A stretch of 64,000 bases of DNA from an uncultured Actinomyces sp. Lineage in GTDB: Bacteria > Actinomycetota > Actinomycetes > Actinomycetales > Actinomycetaceae. Positions 1 to 8,097 of the stretch are shown piece after piece. A model generated the notes under the pieces. It was not told the DNA's origin. It saw nothing but the letters and a program-made list of their open reading frames with translations, and made no database searches. The stretch's first letter is position 1. Every line of letters starts with the position of its first letter. The DNA lies in contig CALISI010000057.1 of the NCBI GenBank assembly GCA_938041695.1, positions 22,093 to 86,092 of the forward strand, written 5' to 3'. The position numbers and the translations under genes are program-made.

Positions 1-755
1 GTCGGGGTCGGCGTTGCGGAAGGCGTCGGGGTCGGACGGACGGCGGGGAGCTGCGGATCATCAGGCTGAGCTGCGGGCTGCTCGGTGGTCGGAGCAGGCG
101 CGGGGTCAGCGCTGGGCTCGCTCGTCGGCTCGGCCGTGGGCTGAGGCGCGGGATCGGTCGTCGGCTCGGCCGTGGGCTGAGGCGCGGGATCGGTCGTCGG
201 GTCCGCCGTCGGTTCAGGTGTACGCGCGTCGTCGTTATCAACAGGCTGATACACGCTCACCGTGTAGCTCACGGGGTCACCCTCAACGAGATCTCGCCCT
301 TCCTTGAACATGAGCACCGTGACGGTGTGCTTCGTTCCAGGCTCCCACGTGATGCCCTCGACATTGTTCTGTCCATTGGGCACAGGGACCTTCAGGGTGT
401 AGTTGTGCGGACTGGTGGCAACCCACACATCATCAGCGGTCACGGGCACCGTTTCGCCATTACGCTCGTACGTCGGCTGTTCAATGGGTGTCACGCGACC
501 CGAGTCGAGCATCACGCCCCAGTAGCCCTTATCCCCGTACTGCTGCTCAAAAGAAGAGCCCTGTTCGATCCGAACAGTGAATGCCGTGGTCGGGACGGGA
601 ATAGCCCCGTCGTTACCGTCTGCGCGAGCAGCAAATCCGGGGATCGCAAGCGCGATGGCAGCGAACAGGCACAGGGCCATCAGGAGGCTCATCAATCGAC
701 TGCGCCCTCCGAGGCCGCGCGCGGCAAGGGCAGAAGCGGCCCGTGCGTGCTGCAT
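1..755 (-). CDS. Secreted Pro-rich surface protein, 3' end cut by window
   Basis: This is a partial gene that reads off the left edge without a stop; about 251 codons are visible. The ATG at 755-753 follows a clear AAGGAGAAC ribosome site. Residues 1-46 form a signal peptide with basic N-region and a hydrophobic core (SLLMALCLFAAIALAIPGF) ending near ARA. Residues about 47-175 form a compact, probably all-beta domain I cannot assign. From about residue 176 the chain becomes a Pro/Thr/Asp/Glu linker (PTADPTTDPAPQPTAEPT style), as in wall-spanning stalks of Actinobacteria; a sorting signal or membrane anchor would lie outside the window. It follows another surface protein and the decayed iron operon on the same strand, so a role in metal or haem handling is possible but only by association. 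Confidence 0.75.
   Translation of the reverse strand, partial: MQHARAASALAARGLGGRSRLMSLLMALCLFAAIALAIPGFAARADGNDGAIPVPTTAFTVRIEQGSSFEQQYGDKGYWGVMLDSGRVTPIEQPTYERNGETVPVTADDVWVATSPHNYTLKVPVPNGQNNVEGITWEPGTKHTVTVLMFKEGRDLVEGDPVSYTVSVYQPVDNDDARTPEPTADPTTDPAPQPTAEPTTDPAPQPTAEPTSEPSADPAPAPTTEQPAAQPDDPQLPAVRPTPTPSATPTP
122..193 (-). repeat. Two perfect 36-bp tandem units in Pro-rich stalk
   Basis: The 36-bp unit at 122-157 is repeated exactly at 158-193 and the start of a third degenerate copy follows. It encodes the 12-residue stalk unit PTAEPTTDPAPQ. Exact identity at DNA level suggests recent slippage or recombination, so stalk length may vary between strains. Confidence 0.85.
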
Positions 756-897
756 ACCGTTCTCCTTAGTGACTTAATCCTCAGAAGCATTTGTTTTGAA
801 ACTAGAGTAACAGGCGTGGCACGCGAATGCTAAATTCCAACGCACACCAATCGGTTAATGCACATTTTCTCAGAGCACTAGGCCAGATGAAAGGTGA

Positions 898-1944
898 TTA
901 GCGCGGCAATCCGTGGGAGCGGCGAACAATACTGACCGTCACGATGGCACCGAGCAACGCAAGAGCACCGCCACCAGCGAGAATCCAGCCATTCAGTCGC
1001 GACTCCTCCTCGCGGGCAGCCTGATTCGAGGCCTGCTGTTCCGAGCGAGCTTTGGGACCAATCTGCGATGCGGACACGCTTTGCTGAGTGGATGAGGCTG
1101 AAGGATCCGGAGTGGGATCCGCGCCGCTACCAGATGCACCGGATGAAGCAGACGAGGACTGTGTCGACGATCCTCCACTAGCAGACGACGAACTGGGAGA
1201 GGGAATCGACGCAGAAGATGTCGCATTATCAGCCTGCATTCGTTCGGATGTCTGTTTCTCTCCAGACGCACTCGCCGACGGCCCGCTTGGCACAGACGGG
1301 GTGCCGGTAGGGCTCGCGGAGGTGTTCTCAGAGCCCGGATCGTGAGTCGGGGCGGCACTGTCCGTCACAGGATCAGTACCATCGGTCACTGACGGCTCGG
1401 TCGGCGCCAGCGAACAAGAGCGCGCCTCGGCTGCCGATTCGACGACCGTCACCTCAACCTGAACATAGTTACCCGTCACCCCGTCACCGATCATGACCTG
1501 ATGCTTCGTCCCCACCGTCCACGTAGCCGGCAGGTCAATATCAGCCACGAAAGTGCCATCCGCACCAACGTTCGCAACCGCCCATGCAGACCTATTACGT
1601 GCGACCGAGGACGGAACCCACGCTGGGAGGACCATGTCATCAGAGCGCTTTTCCTGGCCATCATCGAGCGTCACAATCACGAAACCGAGGGCACCCTCGG
1701 AAGACGGCCCCCAGCCAGTGCCTTCCACATGCAGCGGCACGCCGGTCGCAACAACCGACGAGGCTATGACCGACGCTCCTTCTTCAGAAGCGGTCAAACA
1801 CTGCCCAGCATCATCGCCAATCCCATCGGCGCTATAAGCGGGGCCGACCGACACAAACATTCCACCGACGACGGAAGCAGAGGCGGTCAGTGCAAGCAGG
1901 GACATGCGAAGGCCCCGGCTCTGTGAGCGCGCCTGTGTCGTCAT
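898..1944 (-). CDS. Secreted, membrane-anchored Ser/Pro-rich surface protein
   Basis: A 348-residue protein of unknown function. The ATG at 1944 is preferred over one 13 codons upstream because an AGAAGGAA ribosome site lies just before it. A signal peptide covers residues 1-39 (core SLLALTASASVVGGMFVSV, cleavage near AYSA). Residues 40-165 look like one Ig-like beta domain with phrases such as GTGWGPSSEGALGFV and SAWAVANVGADGTFVADI; similar repeats occur in Actinobacterial surface proteins near haem or iron transporters, which is my recollection and not a search result. A long Ser/Pro/Thr/Gln linker follows, then a membrane helix (WILAGGGALALLGAIVTVS) and a basic tail. There is no LPxTG motif, so it is membrane-anchored. 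It sits between another surface protein and the broken iron operon on the same strand. Confidence 0.75.
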   Translation of the reverse strand: MTTQARSQSRGLRMSLLALTASASVVGGMFVSVGPAYSADGIGDDAGQCLTASEEGASVIASSVVATGVPLHVEGTGWGPSSEGALGFVIVTLDDGQEKRSDDMVLPAWVPSSVARNRSAWAVANVGADGTFVADIDLPATWTVGTKHQVMIGDGVTGNYVQVEVTVVESAAEARSCSLAPTEPSVTDGTDPVTDSAAPTHDPGSENTSASPTGTPSVPSGPSASASGEKQTSERMQADNATSSASIPSPSSSSASGGSSTQSSSASSGASGSGADPTPDPSASSTQQSVSASQIGPKARSEQQASNQAAREEESRLNGWILAGGGALALLGAIVTVSIVRRSHGLPR

Positions 1945-2045
1945 GCGTATTCGTTTCCTTCTGTCTGGGATAGTCTCAACCAACCAACACTGTCACGCCC
2001 AGAATGCGCATGTCAGTGCCTGAGTAACCACTCGATACGAGCACC

Positions 2046-2073
2046 ATACTATTGCCTGGCTTGCGAGATGTAA
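2046..2073 (-). promoter_or_regulatory. Candidate promoter of the 898-1944 surface gene
   Basis: On the minus strand, TTACAT (2068-2073) and TAGTAT (2046-2051) are separated by 16 bp, about 100 bp upstream of the ATG at 1944. The interval 1984-2233 is otherwise AT-rich and holds no convincing gene. The assignment rests on box similarity only. Confidence 0.3.
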
Positions 2074-2233
2074 TTGCGAGCAACAAGCACATTCATGACA
2101 CACTCGCTCAAAACCTTATTTTACCTGGATTTATGCGATTTTGTCACGACAACTGTGAGCAATATTATCGAGCAATCATGGCTTCTGATGACCCGCTGGT
2201 CAGCATTTGAGATATCGAGAAACACAACGACGA

Positions 2234-3030
2234 TTACCCGCGTGGGATGACGAGAGGAGCTCCCGTCTCCGGATCCTCGATGATGCGCGGCAGGGCACTG
2301 CGAAGACACGTTCTACGAGCTCGGGCGTGACTACCTGGGTGGGCTCCCCCTGTGCGAGGATCTGCCCGTCCTTCATGAAGACGAGGTGCGTGGCATACCG
2401 GAAGGCAAGATGCAGATCGTGCAGCACGGCAACAACAGTTGTACCCGCACGTTGCAAGCGATCGGCAAGACGGAGCACCTCAAGCTGGTGATTAAGATCG
2501 AGATACGTCGTCGATTCATCGAGCAGCAAGATCTCCGTCGACTGCGCCAAAGCCATTGCAATCCAGACACGCTGACGCTGACCACCCGAAAGTTCACCAA
2601 CGCGCCGCCCCACGAGGGAGGCGACGCAGGCATCTTCCATCGCACGAGCAACAGCTTCATCGTCTTCACGACTCCATTGACGCAGAAGGGATTGATAGGG
2701 GTAGCGTCCCCTCGCAACCAAGTCTTCCACGAGCATATCGCCCGGAGCCACGGACGATTGCGCGAGCAATCCGAGCCTGCGCGCGGGCGCCTTCTGATTC
2801 ATGTCAGCAACGCTGCTGCCATCCAACTCCACCACTCCGCTACGAACATCGAGAACGCGCGACAACGACCGCAAGAGAGTCGACTTCCCGCACGCATTGG
2901 GGCCGACGATGACGGTCAATTCCCCAGTCAGCACGTCCAGGGACAGCCCATCCAGAATCGGAGCATTCTTCCCGTAGCCGACGACGATATCTCGGGCGCC
3001 CAGCCCCGGCCTCGTTCCCACCTCAGTCAC
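2234..3030 (-). pseudogene. Siderophore ABC transporter ATPase, 3' frameshift
   Basis: This is the FecE/FepC-type ATPase of an iron-siderophore importer. The GTG start at 3030 overlaps the stop of the upstream permease (GTGA). Walker A GPNACGKST, the signature LSGGQRQR and the H-loop VLHD are present. The Walker B region reads LLLDES instead of the usual LLLDEP. After AVPCR the frame is lost near 2285-2289 (a CGCGC run): the current frame runs to a random Arg/Ser-rich tail ending at 2200. The adjacent frame gives IIEDPETGAPLVIPRG and a stop at 2234-2236, the normal end of this family. Only about 20 residues are altered, so partial function cannot be excluded, but both permeases and the binding protein are also damaged. 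Confidence 0.8.
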
Positions 3031-4075
3031 GACCTCACCTCACGAATCGACAGCCACAAGAGATACAAGCCTCCCACGACACCCGTCACAACACCCACAG
3101 GAAGCTCAGCGGGAGCAATCAAACGCTGAGCACACACGTCGGAAGTCAACACCAGCAACGCTCCCACGACGCCGGAGGATACGAAACCCACTCCCCCGCC
3201 CCCGCACAGGCGGTGAGCGACATGTGGAGCGGATAGCGCAACGAATGCAACCGGACCAACCACAGCCGTCGCACAGGCGACGAGCAGAATCGCAACAACG
3301 ATCGACAGAAGACGAATGCGGCGCACGCGCACACCGAGCCCGGTCGCAACGTCGTCCCCCATCGCCACAAGCCCCAGCGGAACTGTAGCCGCGACGCACG
3401 CGCATGCGACAACGCCGAGCACGATCAGGAGCGGCGTCAGTCGAGCGAACGTGACCCCCGAAAATGATCCGGCACTCCACAGTTGCGCTCGCTGCGCCGC
3501 CCCCAGTGGCGCCTTGACGATCAGCAGCGAATTGATAGCGCGCAGCGCAGCAGAGCAACCAATACCGACCAGGACAACACGCATTCCCGTCACGCGCATA
3601 CCGCCCGCGCAGGCGAGGATCAGCACGCCTGAGAGGAGACCACCGAGCAACGCTCCGAAGCCGGTGACGGCCGGACTCGACCCCAGCACAATAATCGCTA
3701 TCAGCGCTCCGGTGGCACACCCCGTTGACAGCCCCACAATGTCCGGACTCCCCAGAGGATTACCCGAGATCGTCTAGAAGATACGCCCCGAAATGCCGAG
3801 CGTGCACCCGACCGCGACAGCGGCCAGCATCCGCGGCAGCCGCACAGACTGCACAAAGTAGACACCGAGGAAATCATCTCGAGGCCCGCCATCACCCAGT
3901 AGGCGTCGGAAGGAATCCCCAGCACTGAGCCCATAGTCGCCGAGTCTCAGCGAATAGACGGACAAGCCAACCAGAAGAAGGAGCCGATGATGACTACCGC
4001 CGCGCTACGTCGATGGATGCGCACGGAGAAACCCGCTCTCGACAGAGTGGTGTACCGATGGCTTTCCCGCGTCAC
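3027..4075 (-). pseudogene. FecCD-type siderophore permease, frameshift plus TAG
   Basis: The second inner-membrane permease of the iron importer is broken twice. The original start is probably the GTG at 4075-4073, overlapping the ancestral stop of the upstream permease. The first segment reads MTRESHRYTT and goes into a membrane helix, SAAVVIIG. One base appears lost near 3982-3985 (GGCTCC for GGCCTCC); the next frame continues LLLLVGLSVYSLRLGDY. Then at 3776-3774 an in-frame TAG replaces the Gln expected in the family motif (GRIF-stop-TISGNPLGSPDIVG). The remaining 230 residues are typical FecCD sequence and end at 3027 with a GTGA overlap to the ATPase gene. The downstream part could restart at an internal codon but would lack the first helices. 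Confidence 0.88.
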
Positions 4076-5066
4076 GACATGCCCCTTCCACGCGCACCGA
4101 TAATGAAGAAGGGGCGCCGATCAGGGCTACAACGACGCCAACGGGCACCTCGGAAGGCGCGAGGACGAGACGCGACGTAATGTCTGCAATGCACACCCAC
4201 ACAGCGCCCGAAACCGTCGACCAGATCGCGATCGTTCCCTGCCTCGCCCCCACAACGCGTCGGACCATGAGCGGCACCGCGAGGCCGACGAATGTCAGCG
4301 GACCGCCCAGCGCTGTGGCTCCACCCGCGAGAGCCGTCACCGCAAGAACTCCCAGTGCCCGAATGAGACGCACGCGCACACCAAGACTCACGGCGGCATC
4401 CTCACCGATGGCGAGAACGCCGAGAGCTGACGAGATGAGAACTGCGAGGACGCAGCCGCACAGGATAACGACTCCCGCGGCGGCCACGGAGCCCATATCG
4501 ACTCCCTCGAACGAGCCGGATGCCCAGTAGCGGAACTCGTTGAATGCGAATTGATTGGCCGTCAACACTGCCTGCGTGAGGGATGCAAGAGCCGCAGATA
4601 CGGCGATGCCCGCAAGAACCAGCCGAGAACGCGATCCTCCACCGCGCCCCAAAATAGCAAACACGAGCGCCACGGCCACACCGGCACCGACGAGGGAAGC
4701 GCCGAGCGTCCCCGCACGCGTCACGACTCCGGAGATGGCCGTCACGGAGACAACGACGAACGCCGCACCTGCGTTAATGCCGAGCACGCCGGGGTCGGCG
4801 AGCGGATTGCGGATCATCGCCTGCATGATGGAGCCCGCCAAACCAAGCGCACCGCCGATCATGAGCGCGGCGATCGTGCGCGGCACGCGCAGCTGGGTGA
4901 CCACCTGAGCGTCCTGACTCGCCCAACCACGAACCAGAGCATCCCACACAACATCGGGAGCAATGGAACGGGAACCGAGGGCGAGCGAGGCCATCGCGAC
5001 GAGGACAAGCACCAGCGTCGCCACTGCGCAGGCAATGACGACGCTGGTGATACGACGTGTCGTCAT
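4072..5066 (-). pseudogene. FecCD-type siderophore permease, C-terminal frameshift
   Basis: This is the first permease of the operon, with typical BtuC/FecCD hydrophobic segments and the motifs GGALGLAGSIMQ, IRNPLADPGVLGI and EVPVGVVVALIGAP. Directly after the last motif the family continues with two Phe and a final helix. Here one C seems missing from the C run at 4111-4114, so the present frame reads SSLSVRVEG and runs to a stop at 4005. The other frame reads FFIIGARGRGMS and stops at 4074-4072, where TGA overlaps the GTG start of the next permease. That restored overlap strongly supports a single-base loss. The helical core is intact, so damage is confined to the last helix, and mild residual function is conceivable. 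Confidence 0.8.
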
Positions 5067-5102
5067 GTCAGGTCAGCGACCCGAATCGTCCGACCATCAG
5101 GC

Positions 5103-6104
5103 TCAGGAAGCCGGGACGAACTGGGCCTCGATGCTCGAGACGATGCCGTCCATCAGGAGGTAGCCACCGGTTGAGGTCTACAGGGAGCCGTCGACGGGGA
5201 TGACGTGGTTCGCCTTGACGGCGCCGAGGGAGTCGAAACCGACGGTGTTCTTCGCCTCTTCGAGGGCCGCGGCGGAGGCCTCGACGCCCGTGTTGCCACC
5301 GGCGGACGGATTGTTCACCGAGGACTTGCCGAGCGTGCCAAGGAAGATCCAGTCCGCATCGATCTGGTCGATGTTCTCCAGGGAGACAGGCTCAGAGTGG
5401 CCCTCGCCGTGACGGTCCTGGTTCGCGGGGCGCTTCATGCCGAGTGCGGTCAGAGCCTGTCCGGCGGGGAGATCCTTGAGGATCAGGCCGGCGCTATCGC
5501 CCTGCCAACGCACGACCGAGTACGTCTGATCGAGGTAGCCGGCATCCTTCAGACGGGCGCTCACCGATGCGACATGCTGGTCGAACTCCGCGAGCTTGGT
5601 CTCGGCCTGGTCGGCCAGACCCAGCGCATCTGCGGTAAGCGTGAAGGTCTCACGCCAGTCACCACCGGACTGAGTGGTGAAGAAGACGGGCGCGATCTGA
5701 GAAAGCGCAGTCAGGGTTTCCGTGTCGTTATTCTTCACAGAGGTACCGTCGACGAGGATGAGATCAGGATGGGCCGCACCGATAGCCTCGAGGTTCGGGG
5801 TACCAATCGATCCAAGGATCGGAATGTCTCCGCCACGATCGATCAGGTAGTTCGGGACGGTCTGCTGACCACGGCCGGACACGACACCGATCGGGGTCAC
5901 GCCGAGCGCGAGGGCATTGTCAGTGGTCGGCTCGGAGAGCGTGACGACGCGGCTCGGGTGCGACGGGAGTGTCACTTCCTGGCCGGACGCGTCGGTAACA
6001 GTGCGCGTCTCGGACGTCGCAGAGGCCTCGGGGGACGAGGCCGGGGTGGGCTGGGTGGACGAGCAGGCTCCCAGGGCGAGAGCAGTCACAGCGACGCCGA
6101 CCAT
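5103..6104 (-). pseudogene. Siderophore-binding lipoprotein, premature TAG
   Basis: A periplasmic-binding-protein-type (FepB/FatB-like) lipoprotein that would deliver ferric siderophore to the permeases. The lipobox LALGAC lies close to the ATG at 6104. The n-region lacks positive charge unless translation begins upstream at a CTG reading STRISA, so start loss is possible too. The body contains VVTLSEPTTDNALALGV and NLEAIGAAHPDLILVDG, typical of the family. At 5180-5178 a TAG replaces what should be Trp (VDGSL-stop-TSTGGYLLMDGIV). After it 24 sense codons continue in the same frame to a TGA at 5105-5103. The missing piece is the C-terminal helix of the second lobe. TGG-to-TAG is one transition. 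Confidence 0.82.
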
Positions 6105-6163
6105 GGCGCTGATTCGCGTCGACAGGTGTACAGGTGTCTCAATTCAGTCGATCTATTAGGGGG

Positions 6164-6182
6164 AAAGGTGAGCCTAACCTAT
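6164..6182 (-). promoter_or_regulatory. IdeR/DtxR iron-repressor box
   Basis: The minus strand reads ATAGGTTAGGCTCACCTTT, which matches 16 of 19 positions of the IdeR/DtxR consensus TWAGGTWAGSCTWACCTWA. It lies 60-78 bp upstream of the binding-protein start, where a promoter is expected. Iron-loaded IdeR/DtxR would bind here and shut off the siderophore uptake operon. The site fits the function assigned to the downstream genes independently. Confidence 0.72.
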
Positions 6183-6217
6183 AGGGAGCGTGGCAACCCA
6201 GTCTGTCTCGTCACTGG

Positions 6218-7401
6218 TCAGTATGTGAGAGCACGCCACTCATCGAGTGCACAAATCAGCCCTTCCCGCCACCAGGCGACATCATGCCCGCTGCGGTAAT
6301 GATCCAATTCCACATGGGCTCCCAGACTCCGCAGAAGCTCCGCACAGTCATCAACGACCGGCGCATCGTCTGCTCCAGAGTCCCAACCTGCAGGCGTAGC
6401 GTCACTCCGGGGTGGGGCGTCGCCACCCCAGAGCGCAGGTCTCGCATCAACGCCCCCTCGCCCACGCCTCGCGCAGCCCCGCCCCACCACGGGGACGGCG
6501 ATTGGGCGACGATCACGTCGACGGGCAGATCCTGTCGCAAGCCAACCTCCAACGCGGCGAGGCCACCGTAGGATTGGCCGGCGACCATCACGGGACCTGC
6601 CCCGGCCTCGTCGCACACTGCCTGAAGCAGAGCAGCAACACGATCCGCATCCGTCAGCTCCACCTCACGCTGCGCACAAGCACCCGCATCGATGGTGACC
6701 ACGCGCAGCCCGGGATAGCGGCGGGTGAGCCAGCCAACGCCGTTGGCTCGCCACATCTCAGCGTCGAACAGAATCAGGGTGCAGGTTGGCACGCTCTCAC
6801 CGTCATATGTCACGACGCGACGTCCGCCTGCCATCCCCAGCCGCGCGGTGATCGCCTCACCGATCTCGACCTCTCGCACCGCCCACATCTGAGCGTCGGA
6901 CAGATCTCGCGACGGCCACACCACCCGGGCATTGGGACCGACAAAGAGCGAAGCCTGCTGCCCGCGGCCGTTGACGAGGGTCAGAGGATTGGCGGCATCA
7001 GGGCGAGCGCCGTCAACGAACTGAAGCCACTGACACATCTCCGTGACCGCGCTGACGCGCACGTCCGAGGTGTCCACGATCACCTGCTGATAGCTGATGA
7101 TCGCGTCAGCGGGAAGCACACACACGAGCGCGTGAGCATTGCCGTCGTCCGCGCCCGCACCCATGCGAAACTCGTCAAGGTGCTCGCGCGCGCGATCCGT
7201 GATCGTGTTCAAGATAACGTAGCAATCAGCGGCGGCCTCGTCTGCGGATTGGAAGGTCACACGAACGGCGTCGACCCCATCAACGACAAGGCGCTGTCCA
7301 ACAATCGGGAGCGCATCGGTATCGCGATAGATCCCGTCTCTTGTCTCTTGGCGCAACAGGCAAAAACCGGTGCGCGAAAAAGACGTCTGCTCGAATGCCA
7401 C
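6218..7401 (-). pseudogene. Enterochelin-esterase-like hydrolase, frameshifted
   Basis: An alpha/beta hydrolase of the Fes/IroE kind that would hydrolyse imported ferric catecholate siderophore and release iron. The N-terminal part resembles the esterase N-domain (VDAVRVTFQSADEAAADCYV, ITDRAREHLDEF). The nucleophile elbow is GQSYGG. Near 6357-6364 the frame breaks: the upstream frame ends LQVGTLEQTMRR. The correct C-terminus (PVVDDCAELLRSL, then SGHDVAWWREGL with the catalytic His) lies in the next frame and stops at 6218-6220. One C lost from a CCC run explains it. In the current frame translation ends at 6256 without the catalytic His. The start is uncertain: GTG at 7401 lies directly downstream of the yciO stop and has no clear ribosome site. 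Confidence 0.8.
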
Positions 7402-7405
7402 ACGT

Positions 7406-8023
7406 TCAGTCGAACAGCGAAATATCGCCAGCGCCAACACGAGCGACGACCGCATCTCCGCCCGCGAAGTCGATGACCGTGGTCGGCTGCGCCACGCCGA
7501 CGGGCCCCACCACAACGAGATCAACCAGGTGCCCGATGCGCTCATCGACATCGAAACCATCTGTGAGGGGCTCATCCTCGCCGGGCATAATGAGCGTCGA
7601 ACACGCCAGGGGCTCGCCCAGCGCCTCAATGATCGCCTGAGTGATGACGTGATCGGGGATGCGCACGCCCACCGTGTGCTTCTTCTTGTTCAGCATGATG
7701 CGCGGAACCTCTTTAGTCCCCCGCAGGATGAATGTGTAGGGACCGGGCGTGAGCGCCTTCATGGTGCGGAACTCGTGGTTGTCAATAATCACGAGCTCGC
7801 CCAGCTGCGCAAACGAGTGACACAGCAACGAGAAGTTATGTTTGTCATCAAGCTTACGGATCGAGCGGATCGTATCCATGCCCGCCTTGTTGCCAGCCTT
7901 CGTCGCGATCGCATAGCCGGAGTCAGTGGGCAGCGCAATCGTGCCGCCGCGCTCCAGCAGATCAACGACCGTGTTGACCAAACGTGCCTGCGGATTAACC
8001 GGGTGCATCTCGACGTACGACAT
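7406..8023 (-). CDS. YciO/Sua5/YrdC-family protein
   Basis: A 205-residue cytoplasmic protein of the Sua5-YciO-YrdC family, whose best-known members make threonylcarbamoyl-AMP for the t6A modification of tRNA. It matches the YciO branch in length and motifs: HPVNPQARL near the start, LPTDSGYAIATKAG, SIRKLDDKHNFSLLC, TPGPYTFILRGTKEVPR and PTTVIDF. The YciO branch has no firmly proven activity, so the exact reaction is open. Start ATG 8023 aligns with other YciO proteins; an ATG five codons upstream is less likely. CACAAT six bases before the ATG may be a -10 box of a leaderless transcript. It is separated from aspS by a terminator. Confidence 0.85.
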   Translation of the reverse strand: MSYVEMHPVNPQARLVNTVVDLLERGGTIALPTDSGYAIATKAGNKAGMDTIRSIRKLDDKHNFSLLCHSFAQLGELVIIDNHEFRTMKALTPGPYTFILRGTKEVPRIMLNKKKHTVGVRIPDHVITQAIIEALGEPLACSTLIMPGEDEPLTDGFDVDERIGHLVDLVVVGPVGVAQPTTVIDFAGGDAVVARVGAGDISLFD

Positions 8024-8040
8024 ACCCCTATTGTGCACGA

Positions 8041-8071
8041 AACCCCCACCGGTCGGTGACCAATGGGGGTT
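8041..8071 (-). terminator. Terminator after aspS
   Basis: On the minus strand AACCCCCA (8071-8064) pairs with TGGGGGTT (8048-8041), with additional GGTC/GACC pairing inside and TTTCG afterwards. A smaller CCGTG/CACGG hairpin lies just before it at 8072-8089. It ends the aspS transcript before yciO. Confidence 0.6.
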
Positions 8072-8097
8072 CCGTGGACAAGGTCACGGAACGAGAA

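Noticed and set aside
2200..7629. Sequencing error as sole cause of the lesions in the iron operon
   Set aside because: At least six lesions, including two substitutions to TAG, cluster in 5 kb, while tens of kilobases of other long genes remain open apart from the GTPase pair. Reads would still be needed to exclude it fully.
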